A stretch of 9,470 nt of DNA from Citricoccus sp. WCRC_4 (GCA_026645375.1 JAPFFX010000388.1:1-9470), one strand, 5' to 3'. Shown: positions 1-6,628, counted from the stretch's first letter. Translations and numbers: made by a program. Notes: generated by a model not told the origin, from the letters alone.

Positions 1-29
1 GCCGCCGGCGGCTGCCCCGCGGGTTCCCG

Positions 30-78
30 ACCGGGATCCGGCCCGGCCATCCTCGTGGTGGCCGGGCCGGATCCCGGT
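30..78 (+). terminator. Strong GC-rich hairpin, probable terminator of the gene to the left
   Basis: A perfect 20-bp inverted repeat: the left arm at 30-49 (ACCGGGATCCGGCCCGGCCA) pairs with 59-78 around a 9-base loop. No clear T-run follows on the + strand, so termination efficiency is uncertain. Its position just before a promoter and gene start fits the end of an upstream transcription unit that lies outside the window. Confidence 0.6.
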
Positions 79-87
79 TGCGGCCCT

Positions 88-96
88 TGCTACAGT
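88..96 (+). promoter_or_regulatory. Extended -10 promoter element of the GDSL-like gene
   Basis: TGCTACAGT at 88-96 fits an extended -10 (TGn followed by TAnnnT). No convincing -35 lies 17 bases upstream, as is common for extended -10 promoters. Transcription would start near 103, about 22 bases before the GTG at 125. A Shine-Dalgarno-like GAAAGG lies at 113-118. Confidence 0.45.
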
Positions 97-124
97 GACG
101 ACCATCGCAATCGAAAGGTAGACC

Positions 125-727
125 GTGGAGATTCGTCGGATCCGCATCGCCTCCGTCGGCAATGAACTGCTGGCCGGCGTGGGCGACCCCCGTGCCCTGG
201 GCTGGCTGGGACGCGTCCTGGCCAAGACCTCGGCACCGGGTGTCCAGCTGGAGAGCTACGTGCTCGCCTGCCCGGGAGAGGGCACCGAGGCACTGTCCCA
301 GCGCTGGCAGGCGGAGTCCGCACGGCGTTACGGCCAGGACACCGAGAACCGGCTGGTCATCGGCCTGTCCGACCTCGACCTGGACCTGGAGTCCTCCACG
401 GCCCGGGCCCGGCTCAACCTCGCCAACGTCCTGGACCGTGCCGCCCAGCTGGACATCGCCACCCTCGTGGTCGGCCCCGTGCCGTCCCTCGACGGGGAGC
501 GCAACGCCCGGCTCTCCGAGCTGAACGCCGCGTACATGGACGTGGCCGACCGACGGCACCACTACTACGTGGACACCTTCACCCCGCTGGTCAACCACGA
601 GCAGTGGCGCAATGACCTCGCGGCCGGCCAGGGGCTGCCCGGCCAGGCCGGGTACGGGCTCATCGCCTGGCTGGTGCTCCACCGCGGGTGGTACCAGTGG
701 CTGAACGTGCCGGAGCCCACCGCCTGA
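125..727 (+). CDS. GDSL/SGNH-hydrolase-like protein, catalytic residues apparently lost
   Basis: A 200-residue protein without signal peptide or membrane segment, so probably cytoplasmic. The GTG start at 125 is supported by GAAAGG six bases upstream. The fold family is suggested by the N-terminal block IASVGNELLAGVGD (residues 8-21), which sits where SGNH enzymes carry GDSL, by the central LVVGPVPS strand, and by the C-terminal GYGLIAWLVLH helix that closes GDSL proteins. The nucleophile motif reads GNEL (12-15), with Glu in place of Ser. The C-terminal DxxHP motif reads G168-Q-G-L171-P, so the Asp and His are also missing. Most likely it is a non-catalytic member of the GDSL-like group found in Micrococcaceae, or an enzyme with altered chemistry. 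Its substrate or partner is unknown. It appears to be a single-gene unit between the 30-78 hairpin and the bL37 gene. Confidence 0.75.
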   Translation: MEIRRIRIASVGNELLAGVGDPRALGWLGRVLAKTSAPGVQLESYVLACPGEGTEALSQRWQAESARRYGQDTENRLVIGLSDLDLDLESSTARARLNLANVLDRAAQLDIATLVVGPVPSLDGERNARLSELNAAYMDVADRRHHYYVDTFTPLVNHEQWRNDLAAGQGLPGQAGYGLIAWLVLHRGWYQWLNVPEPTA

Positions 728-889
728 CCGCGGTCCCGGCGTGGCGGCCGGCGGTGGGCCCCGCGGGATGCACCGCTTTGTCCGACACCGGCCGGGTATG
801 CGAAACTGGATGATGCTGTCACGCACCGGGACAGCACAGGAACGCGCCCGTGAGGCGCGGGTCCGTTCCCATCACCGGAAGGAAACGCG

Positions 890-964
890 ATGAGCAAGCG
901 TGGACGCAAGCGGCGCGATCGCCGCAAGAACGGCGCCAACCGCGGCAAGCGGCCCAACACCTGA
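890..964 (+). CDS. 50S ribosomal protein bL37 (24 residues)
   Basis: A 24-codon gene starting MSKRGRKRRDRRKNG and ending RGKRPNT, in which half of the residues are Lys or Arg. It has a good ribosome-binding site, GGAAGGAAA at 877-885, spaced well before the ATG at 890. The composition, length and the GKRPN ending match bL37, the small actinobacterial large-subunit protein seen in Mycobacterium smegmatis ribosome structures, which binds 23S rRNA. It is too short for standard gene-length cut-offs and is easily missed. It converges on rsrA and ends 34 bases before a hairpin that can serve both genes. In other actinobacteria this gene also lies near the sigR/sigH-rsrA locus (recalled), which supports the call. 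The promoter in 728-889 could not be assigned with confidence. Confidence 0.85.
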   Translation: MSKRGRKRRDRRKNGANRGKRPNT

Positions 965-997
965 GGCCCGCCCGGAGGCAAAGCCCCGGAATGTACC

Positions 998-1044
998 AGA
1001 CCCCGCCGGTCAGGACGGTTGAACCGTCCCGTCCGGCGGGGTCT
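998..1044. terminator. Bidirectional hairpin terminator between bL37 and rsrA
   Basis: AGACCCCGCCGG (998-1009) pairs perfectly with CCGGCGGGGTCT (1033-1044). Inside it, GGACGG (1013-1018) pairs with CCGTCC (1024-1029) around a TTGAA loop. The structure sits between two convergent genes and is symmetric, so it probably ends transcription of bL37 on the + strand and of sigR-rsrA on the - strand. Confidence 0.75.
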
Positions 1045-1098
1045 GTTGCGTCTGTGGCCGGTCCGCCCGGCGGGCCGTCCGCACCGGACGGCCCGGGC

Positions 1099-1365
1099 TC
1101 AGTGGCCCGCCTCCACCCGGATCTGGCTGATCCGCGCCATGATGTTCACCTTCAGGGCGTCCGGCGCCTTCTCGGTGCAGCTGCGGCGGACCACGGAGCG
1201 GATGATGCACTCCAGGTCATACTCGTGGGCACACTCCGTGCACTCCTCCAGGTGGCTGCGCACCTCCTCGAGGTCCTCGTGCGTCAGCGCACCGTCGAGG
1301 TACTCGTAGAGCCGCTGGATCCGGGCATCCTCACAGTCGCCGATCTTCTCGCAGTCCGCGCTCAT
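1099..1365 (-). CDS. rsrA: Zinc-binding anti-sigma factor RsrA/RshA (ZAS family)
   Basis: An 88-residue cytoplasmic protein. RsrA-type proteins bind their sigma factor in the reduced, zinc-bound state and release it when cysteines form a disulphide under thiol oxidation. The ZAS signature H38-x3-C42-x2-C45 (HLEECTEC) is intact. C11 is at the place of the RsrA zinc ligand and trigger cysteine, and C63 lies in the C-terminal region where Streptomyces RsrA has a CC pair. Other cysteines are C5 and C53. The length is close to the roughly 90-105 residues usual for the family. The ATG at 1365 overlaps the sigR stop by 4 nt (ATGA), which implies translational coupling and balanced synthesis of sigma and anti-sigma factors. 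It is the last gene of its transcript. Confidence 0.95.
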   Translation of the reverse strand: MSADCEKIGDCEDARIQRLYEYLDGALTHEDLEEVRSHLEECTECAHEYDLECIIRSVVRRSCTEKAPDALKVNIMARISQIRVEAGH

Positions 1366-2165
1366 CTGCCCGCCTCCTGTTCTTCGGTCCCGCCGGTGGT
1401 GCCGGCGTCGGATTCCGCGTTCTTGCTGGTCGTGGTCTTCGTGCCGCCCTTCTTCGGGGCGGCCTTCGGGGTCTTCGGCTCGACCTTGATGCCGCGCTCC
1501 CGGGCGTAGTCAGTCAGCAGTCCGCGCAGCAGCTTGCGCCCGCGGTGCAACCGGCTCATCACCGTGCCGATGGGGATGTCGAGGATCTCCGCGATCTCCT
1601 TGTAGGCGAATCCCTCGACGTCCGCGAAGTACACCGCGAGCCGGAACTCCTCGGGGATGGCCTGCAGGGCGTCCTTGACGTCGGAGTCCGGCAGGTGGTC
1701 CAGGGCCTCCGTCTCGGCGGACCGCAGTCCGGTGGAGGTGTGCTGGGCGGCCTTGGCCATCTGCCAGTCCTCGACCGTGTCCGTGGCCGCCTGCTGCGGC
1801 TGCCGCTGACGCTTGCGGTACAGGTTGATGTACGTGTTCGTCAGGATCCGGTAGAGCCAGGCCTTGAGGTTGGTCCCCGGGCGGTACTGGTGGAAGGACG
1901 AATAGGCCTTCGTGTAGGCCTCCTGGACCAGGTCCTCGGCGTCCTGCGGGTTGCGCGTCATGCGCATGGCCGCCGAGTACAGCTGGTCGACGTACTCCAG
2001 GGCGTCGCGCTCGAAGCGCTGACGGCGGGCGGCGTCGGACTCCTCGGTGACGTCCACCTCGGGGTCATCGTGCTCGGAGGGAGCCTGGGCGGTCTTGTGC
2101 GTTTCCATCGCCGCCCAGTCTACGTCCGCGGCAGGTCCTGCCAGGGTCGCTGCACCAGGTGCCAT
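1362..2165 (-). CDS. sigR: ECF sigma factor SigR/SigH (oxidative and thiol stress)
   Basis: A 267-residue sigma-70 family ECF factor of the SigR/SigH group (sigH is the mycobacterial name). Region 2 (about residues 51-120) contains RMTRNPQDAEDLVQEAY and GTNLKAWLYRILTNTYINLY, near identical to the group consensus. Region 4 (about 160-220) contains PEEFRLAVYFADVEGFAYKE and IPIGTVMSRLHRGRKLLR. These direct RNA polymerase to GGAAT-N18-GTT promoters. I chose the ATG at 2165 because AAGGG lies eight bases upstream. The ATG at 2108 has a poorer site, and the frame stays open to a TTG at 2405, inside aroA on the other strand. A Lys/Thr-rich then acidic tail (about 225-267) extends beyond the usual end. 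It is co-transcribed with rsrA through a 4-nt overlap and is divergent from aroA. Confidence 0.93.
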   Translation of the reverse strand: MAPGAATLAGPAADVDWAAMETHKTAQAPSEHDDPEVDVTEESDAARRQRFERDALEYVDQLYSAAMRMTRNPQDAEDLVQEAYTKAYSSFHQYRPGTNLKAWLYRILTNTYINLYRKRQRQPQQAATDTVEDWQMAKAAQHTSTGLRSAETEALDHLPDSDVKDALQAIPEEFRLAVYFADVEGFAYKEIAEILDIPIGTVMSRLHRGRKLLRGLLTDYARERGIKVEPKTPKAAPKKGGTKTTTSKNAESDAGTTGGTEEQEAGR

Positions 2166-2283
2166 GAAACCGTCCCTTCGCCCGTCTCGCTCGTCCTCGG
2201 CCGGCGCCGGCCGTGCCGGAACCACCGTCCTCGTGGTGATACCGGGTACAGCAACCCCCCGGGCGCGGATATTCCGCGGCCGG

Positions 2284-2289
2284 TATCTT
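2284..2289 (+). promoter_or_regulatory. -10 element of aroA, consistent with a leaderless transcript
   Basis: TATCTT at 2284-2289 lies six bases before the GTG start at 2296. A transcript from here would begin at or next to the start codon, giving leaderless aroA mRNA, which is common in actinobacteria. There is no usable Shine-Dalgarno sequence before the GTG. No clear -35 is seen, so the call rests on the -10 and its spacing. Confidence 0.4.
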
Positions 2290-2295
2290 GGGTGG

Positions 2296-3738
2296 GTGAC
2301 CACAACAGCCTCGACCTCCTCCCTCGCCGACCCCTGGCCCGCCCCCGAGCCCACCGGTCCGGTCCGCGGCACGGTGCGTGTCCCGGGATCGAAGTCGCTG
2401 ACCAACCGCTACCTCGTCCTCGCCGCGCTGGCCCAGGGGCCCAGCGTGCTGCGGGGCGTCCTGGACAGCCGTGACTCGCGCCTGATGATCCAGGCCCTGA
2501 CGGCCCTGGGCGCCGTGGTGGAGCACACCGGCCCCGGCACCGTACGCGTCACCCCCCTTCCCGACGGCGGCGCGCACCCCGGGGTTCCCGCCCCCGGTGA
2601 CGGGGCCCCGGCCGGGCGCTCGGTGGACTGCGGCCTGGCCGGCACCGTGATGCGCTTCGTGCCCCCGATCGCCGCCCTCGTGTCCGGGTCCACTCACTTC
2701 ACCGGCGACGACGCCGCCCTGGCCCGCCCGATGCGCCCGGTCCTGGCGGCGCTGACCGCCCTCGGTGTCACCGTGGACGGCCCGGGCACGGAGCGCGGGA
2801 CCCTGCCGTTCACCGTGCACGGCACCGGCAGCGTCGAGGGCGGGCGGATCGAGGTCGATGCCTCAGGGTCCAGCCAGTTCGTCTCCGCCCTGCTGCTGGC
2901 CGCCCCCCGGTTCCGGCACGGACTTCACCTGGTGCACACCGGGGACGTGGTGCCGAGCCCGGAGCACGTGGCGATGACCGTGAGCGTGCTGCGCCGCTGC
3001 GGAGTGGAGGTGGACGACTCCGTTCCCGGCCAGTGGCGGGTCTCCCCCGGCCCGGTGCGCGCCCTGGACCTGGCGGTGGAGCCGGACCTGTCCAACGCGG
3101 GGCCGTTCCTGGCCGCCGCCGTGGTGACGGGCGGGCAGGTCCGCGTCCCGGACTGGCCCGCGGAGACCACGCAGATCGGCGACCGCTGGCGGACCATCCT
3201 GCCTGCGTTCGGTGCCACGGTGGACTTCACCCCGGACCCCGACGGCCACACCGGCACGCTGACGGTGAACGGTGCCCTGACGGAGACCGGCCACCCGCGG
3301 ATCGCCGCCCCCGGAGACCTTCCGGACACCGGCGAGCTGGCGCCCACGGCCGCGGCCCTGTGCCTGCTGGCCGAGGGACCGGGACGGCTGACGCGGATCG
3401 GGCAGCTGCGCGGTCACGAGACCGACCGCCTGACGGCCCTGGCCACCGAGACCCGGCGGATGGGCGGCCAGGTCGAGGAGGGTCCCGACTACCTCGCCTT
3501 CCACGGGACGGGCGGCTCCGCTGATGCTGACGGCGGCCAGGGCACCGCGCAGTCCTCCGCCCTGCACGGCGCAACCCTGGAGACCTACCACGACCACCGG
3601 ATGGCGACCTTCGCCGCCGTCGTGGGACTGGCGGTGCCCGGCGTGCTGGTACGCGACGTGGGCACCACGGCCAAGACCATGCCCGGCTTCCCCCAGCTGT
3701 GGACCCGGCTGGTGACCGGGGACGGCGACCGCGCATGA
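2296..3738 (+). CDS. aroA: 3-phosphoshikimate 1-carboxyvinyltransferase (EPSP synthase)
   Basis: A 480-residue cytoplasmic enzyme of the shikimate pathway. It transfers the enolpyruvyl group of PEP to shikimate-3-phosphate on the way to chorismate and the aromatic amino acids. Family landmarks appear in order: GSKSLTNR (31-38, with the substrate-binding Lys), CGLAGTVMRF (112-121, the PEP/glyphosate loop), the serine-rich DASGSSQF, EPDLSNAGPFLAAA, the Asp of LPDTGELAPT, ETDRL with the catalytic Glu, and YHDHRMA near the end. The GTG at 2296 places the conserved VPGSKS motif about 30 residues in, as expected. The frame is open further upstream only over the sigR leader. The linker before YHDHRMA is Gly/Ala/Ser-rich and longer than in E. 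coli AroA. It starts the aroA-rsgA transcript and overlaps rsgA by 4 nt. Confidence 0.95.
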   Translation: MTTTASTSSLADPWPAPEPTGPVRGTVRVPGSKSLTNRYLVLAALAQGPSVLRGVLDSRDSRLMIQALTALGAVVEHTGPGTVRVTPLPDGGAHPGVPAPGDGAPAGRSVDCGLAGTVMRFVPPIAALVSGSTHFTGDDAALARPMRPVLAALTALGVTVDGPGTERGTLPFTVHGTGSVEGGRIEVDASGSSQFVSALLLAAPRFRHGLHLVHTGDVVPSPEHVAMTVSVLRRCGVEVDDSVPGQWRVSPGPVRALDLAVEPDLSNAGPFLAAAVVTGGQVRVPDWPAETTQIGDRWRTILPAFGATVDFTPDPDGHTGTLTVNGALTETGHPRIAAPGDLPDTGELAPTAAALCLLAEGPGRLTRIGQLRGHETDRLTALATETRRMGGQVEEGPDYLAFHGTGGSADADGGQGTAQSSALHGATLETYHDHRMATFAAVVGLAVPGVLVRDVGTTAKTMPGFPQLWTRLVTGDGDRA

Positions 3739-4847
3739 GCCGGCCCGGGCGCGGCTTCGACCCGAAGCGCTGGGATGAGTCCGACGTGCGCTCGCGCCCC
3801 AGCAAGAGGGGTTCGCGCCCGCGCACCAAGGAACGGCCCGCCCACGAGGACGCCGTCACCGGCCGCGTGGTCACGGTGGACCGCGGCCGGTACACGGTGT
3901 ACCTGCCCGGCCGGGAGGGGTTCCACACCGTCACCGCCATGCGCGCCCGGGAGCTGCGCCGCAACCCGGTGGTCACCGGCGACCTCGTCGGGCTCGTGGG
4001 GGACCTCTCGGGCCTGGAGGGAAGCCTGGCCCGGATCGTGCGGATCGAGGAGCGCAGCACCGTGCTGCGGCGTTCCGCCGATGACTCCGACGCGTACGAG
4101 CGCGTGGTGGTGGCCAACGTCGACCTCCTGGTCATCATGGTGGCCGCGGCCAACCCCGAGCCCCGGACCGGGTTCATCGACCGTGCCCTGGTGGCCGCCT
4201 ACGACGCCGGGATCGAGCCGCTGCTGTGCATCACCAAGACGGACCTGCGCGACCCCGCCGGGTTGCTGGCCCACTACCGGCACCTCGACCTGGAGGTGCT
4301 CACCTCCGGTGCCGCGGGCAGCGGGACCGGAGACGGCGACGCCCGCCTGGACCCGGCCCTGCTCCGCTCCCTGCGGGCCCGGCTGGAAGGCCACATCTCC
4401 GTGCTGGTGGGCCCGTCCGGCGTCGGGAAGTCCACGCTGCTCAACGCCCTGACCGGCACCCGGCGGGCCACCGGACACGTCAACGCGGTCACCGGCCGCG
4501 GACGGCACACCTCATCCTCCGCCCTGGCGATCCCGCTGCCGGCCGAGGGATCCGCCGGTGACGCGCCGTCCGTGGACGCCGGCGGGGAGCACGAGTCCTG
4601 GGTGGTGGACACCCCCGGGATCCGCTCCTTCGGTCTGGGCCTGGTGGACCGCGACCGCGTGGTGGAGGCCTTCGAGGACCTGGCGCCCGCCCTCGCCGAC
4701 TGTCCGCGGGGCTGCACGCACGCCGCCGGGGAGCCCGGCTGCGCCCTGGACGCGTGGGTGGCGGGCGGCAACGCCGGGACGTCCGGCGCGGAGCGGCTGG
4801 CCTCGCTGCGCCGGTTGCTGGACGGGCGCTCCGACGATGAGTGGTGA
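3735..4847 (+). CDS. rsgA: Ribosome small-subunit-dependent GTPase A (RsgA/YjeQ)
   Basis: A 370-residue circularly permuted GTPase that checks late maturation of the 30S subunit. An N-terminal OB-fold region (about 40-105, starting VTGRVVTVDRGRYTVYLPGR) precedes the GTPase. Its motifs appear in the permuted order: G4 TKTD (167-170), G5 SGAA (191-194), G1/P-loop GPSGVGKST (226-234), G2 GRGRHTSS with T259, and G3 DTPG (292-295). The C-terminal zinc site uses C323, C327, H329 and C336 (DCPRGCTHAAGEPGC). A basic, disordered first 35 residues is typical of actinobacterial members. The ATG at 3735 overlaps the aroA stop in ATGA, so translation is probably coupled. A further in-frame start 36 bases upstream, inside aroA, is less likely. 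Confidence 0.95.
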   Translation: MSRPGRGFDPKRWDESDVRSRPSKRGSRPRTKERPAHEDAVTGRVVTVDRGRYTVYLPGREGFHTVTAMRARELRRNPVVTGDLVGLVGDLSGLEGSLARIVRIEERSTVLRRSADDSDAYERVVVANVDLLVIMVAAANPEPRTGFIDRALVAAYDAGIEPLLCITKTDLRDPAGLLAHYRHLDLEVLTSGAAGSGTGDGDARLDPALLRSLRARLEGHISVLVGPSGVGKSTLLNALTGTRRATGHVNAVTGRGRHTSSSALAIPLPAEGSAGDAPSVDAGGEHESWVVDTPGIRSFGLGLVDRDRVVEAFEDLAPALADCPRGCTHAAGEPGCALDAWVAGGNAGTSGAERLASLRRLLDGRSDDEW

Positions 4848-4897
4848 GCGGCCGGCCGCCGGCCGTGCCGATAGCGCTGGGCCCCGCGGCCTCGCGG

Positions 4898-4903
4898 TAG
4901 CGT
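4898..4903 (+). promoter_or_regulatory. Possible -10 element of hisN (leaderless start)
   Basis: TAGCGT at 4898-4903 ends seven bases before the ATG at 4911. As at aroA, this would put the transcription start at the start codon, and no Shine-Dalgarno sequence is visible. The 63-base gap after rsgA leaves room for a promoter, but read-through from aroA-rsgA is also possible. No -35 is evident. Confidence 0.35.
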
Positions 4904-4910
4904 GGCCTGC

Positions 4911-5729
4911 ATGAGCGATGCGCCCAAGAACTACACGGACGACCTCCGGCTGGCCCACATCATGGCCGACTCGGTGGACTCCCAGACGATGTCCCGCTTC
5001 AAGGCGCAGGACCTGAAGATCGACACGAAGCCGGACCTCACTCCCGTCACGGACGCGGACCGCGCGGCCGAGGAGCTGATCCGCGGGAACCTCTCCCGGG
5101 CCCGCCCGCGGGACGCGGTGCTCGGGGAGGAGTTCGGCGAGACCGGCCACGGCCCGCGGCGCTGGGTGATCGACCCGATCGACGGGACCAAGAACTTCGT
5201 GCGCGGGGTGCCCGTGTGGGCGACCCTGATCGCGTTGATCGACGACGGCGAGCCCGTGGTGGGTGTGGTCTCGGCCCCCGCCCTCAACCGGCGGTGGTGG
5301 GCCGCGAAGGGCACCGGCGCGTTCATGGGCAAGTCGCTGGCCTCGGCCACCCGCATCCACGCCTCGAACGTGTCCCGGATCGAGGACGCCTCCCTGTCCT
5401 ATTCCTCCCTCGAGGGCTGGCGCGAGCGGGGCAACATCCGGGACTTCCTGGAACTGACGTCCGCCGTGTGGCGCACCCGTGCCTACGGTGACTTCTGGTC
5501 CTACATGATGGTCGCCGAGGGCGCGGTGGACATCGCCTGCGAGCCCGAGCTCGAGCTGTACGACATGGCCGCCCTGGTGCCGATCGTCACCGAGGCGGGA
5601 GGCCGCTTCACCTCGCTCGAGGGCGAGGAGGGCCCGTTCGGGGGCAATGCCCTGGCCACCAACGGCCTGCTGCACCCCGACGCTCTCGAGGCCCTCAACC
5701 CGGACCTGGTCGGCCAGACGCAGGCCTGA
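4911..5729 (+). CDS. hisN: Histidinol-phosphatase, inositol-monophosphatase family (HisN)
   Basis: A 272-residue metal-dependent phosphatase of the FIG/IMPase superfamily. HisN removes phosphate from L-histidinol phosphate in histidine synthesis in actinobacteria. The metal-binding motifs are complete: PVTDAD (45-50), GEEFG with E73 (72-76), WVIDPIDGTKNFVRG (85-99, D88 and D91), and ELYDMAALVPIVTEAGG (215-231, D218). The stretch IDPIDGTKNFVRGVPVWATL is characteristic of HisN rather than general inositol monophosphatases. Its place after aroA-rsgA matches the conserved actinobacterial order. I chose the ATG at 4911 over the in-frame GTG at 4902 because a leaderless -10 precedes the ATG. The stop overlaps the next ATG by one base (TGATG). 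A different sugar-phosphate substrate cannot be excluded from sequence alone. Confidence 0.9.
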   Translation: MSDAPKNYTDDLRLAHIMADSVDSQTMSRFKAQDLKIDTKPDLTPVTDADRAAEELIRGNLSRARPRDAVLGEEFGETGHGPRRWVIDPIDGTKNFVRGVPVWATLIALIDDGEPVVGVVSAPALNRRWWAAKGTGAFMGKSLASATRIHASNVSRIEDASLSYSSLEGWRERGNIRDFLELTSAVWRTRAYGDFWSYMMVAEGAVDIACEPELELYDMAALVPIVTEAGGRFTSLEGEEGPFGGNALATNGLLHPDALEALNPDLVGQTQA

Positions 5730-6214
5730 TGAACGGCCGGGATCCCGGCGCGGCCCGGGACCAGGACCCGCCGCGCGACCCGCTCACCGCGGCGATGGTC
5801 CTGGCCGTCGCCGCCGGCGGGATGGCCGGGACGCTGGCACGGTGGCTGCTGGTCGAGGTGCTCCCCTCCCCCGCGGACTCCCCCGTCCCCGGGTGGTTCA
5901 TGCTCTCGGGCGTCAACCTGCTCGGCGCCTTCCTCCTGGGACTGCTCACCGCACTCGCATCCCGGCGGTCGCTGCCGCGCTGGCTGAGGGCCGGGCTCGG
6001 GGTGGGTGTCCTGGGCTCGTTCACCTCGCTCTCGGCGGTGGTCCTGGCGGCCGCCCTCGTCACGGGCCTCGGTCCGCCGGCCGCGCCGGGTGAACCGGCC
6101 GCCCTCGCCCTCACGGCCGTCGGCGTCGTGGGGGCCCTCGCCCTCAGTGCCGCACTCGGCACCGCCGCCGCCCTGGCAGGACTGCGGGCCGGGACGCCCG
6201 GGGGCACCCGGTGA
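5729..6214 (+). CDS. crcB: FluC/CrcB fluoride channel, first subunit
   Basis: A 161-residue membrane protein with four predicted transmembrane segments (about 20-45, 56-77, 89-112 and 127-153). FluC proteins form dual-topology dimers that export fluoride from the cytoplasm. Family blocks are present: GGMAGTLARW (30-39), NLLGAFLLG (63-71, with the conserved pore Asn N63) and the TM3 break GVLGSFTSLS (93-102). The usual TTFSTF phenylalanine box reads TSLSAV (99-104), so both pore Phe positions are replaced, by L101 and V104. The N-terminus carries an extra hydrophilic Asp/Arg/Pro-rich 18 residues. It starts at the ATG overlapping the hisN stop by one base and overlaps the second subunit by 4 nt, so the two are probably made in similar amounts and form a heterodimer. 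I see no fluoride riboswitch. Confidence 0.9.
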   Translation: MNGRDPGAARDQDPPRDPLTAAMVLAVAAGGMAGTLARWLLVEVLPSPADSPVPGWFMLSGVNLLGAFLLGLLTALASRRSLPRWLRAGLGVGVLGSFTSLSAVVLAAALVTGLGPPAAPGEPAALALTAVGVVGALALSAALGTAAALAGLRAGTPGGTR

Positions 6215-6585
6215 GCGTCCTGCCGGACGGTGCCGGGGCCGGCGTCGTGCTCTGGCTGATGCTGGCGGGTGCGCTCGGTGCCGTGCTGCGCCTGGCCTGT
6301 GACCACTGGGTGCCCAGGGGCGGGATCCTGCTGGCGAACGTGGCGGGTTCGCTCGTGGCCGGCCTGGTGATCGGGCTCCAGCCGTCCGGTGACGCGACGA
6401 TCGTCTGGGTGACCGGCTTCTGCGGCGCACTCACGACCTTCTCGACCGTGTCCACCGCCACCGCCGACGACGTACTCCGCGGCCGATGGGGCACCGCCGC
6501 CAGGACGTGGGCCCTGCACCTGGGCCTCGGCGCCCTGGCCGCGGTGCTGGGGCTGCTGACCGGGTCCGCGCTGCCCGCCCCGTGA
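6211..6585 (+). CDS. crcB: FluC/CrcB fluoride channel, second subunit
   Basis: A 124-residue, four-helix membrane protein of the same family as its upstream neighbour. Visible blocks are GALGAVLRLACD (20-31), GGILLANVAGSLVAGLVIGL with the pore Asn N43, and GFCGALTTFSTVSTAT (69-84), the TM3 break. The phenylalanine box keeps the first Phe (F77) but has Val at the second position (V80). The GTG start at 6211 overlaps the first subunit's stop in GTGA, which indicates coupling. Two adjacent, divergent crcB copies are a known pattern in Gram-positive bacteria, where they assemble as obligate heterodimers. This is the last gene of the + strand train and converges on the tmRNA gene across the hairpin at 6629-6666. 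Confidence 0.9.
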   Translation: MSVLPDGAGAGVVLWLMLAGALGAVLRLACDHWVPRGGILLANVAGSLVAGLVIGLQPSGDATIVWVTGFCGALTTFSTVSTATADDVLRGRWGTAARTWALHLGLGALAAVLGLLTGSALPAP

Positions 6586-6628
6586 GTGGGGGTGAGCGCG
6601 GGAAGGTCCCGGGGATGGTTAAACACAG

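Noticed and set aside
839..867. GGAAC before bL37 as a SigR promoter
   Set aside because: The triplet at 17 bases is GTC, and the nearest GTT is 21 bases away. Neither fits the consensus.
728..889. CCGCGG repeats after the GDSL-like gene as a terminator
   Set aside because: The arms are only six bases and 26 bases apart, and chance palindromes of this size are common at this GC content.
2253..2275. GGAAT...GTT upstream of sigR on the minus strand as an autoregulatory SigR promoter
   Set aside because: The spacer is 15 bases, too short for the GGAAT-N18-GTT consensus, and no GTT occurs at 17-19 bases.
1545..2474. 309-residue + strand frame over sigR
   Set aside because: It is a shadow of the sigR gene and aroA start, without a recognisable domain or ribosome-binding site.
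4848..6215. Fluoride riboswitch for the fluC genes
   Set aside because: The fluC genes start within overlaps of preceding genes, and I saw no crcB-motif-like structured leader before hisN or either fluC gene.
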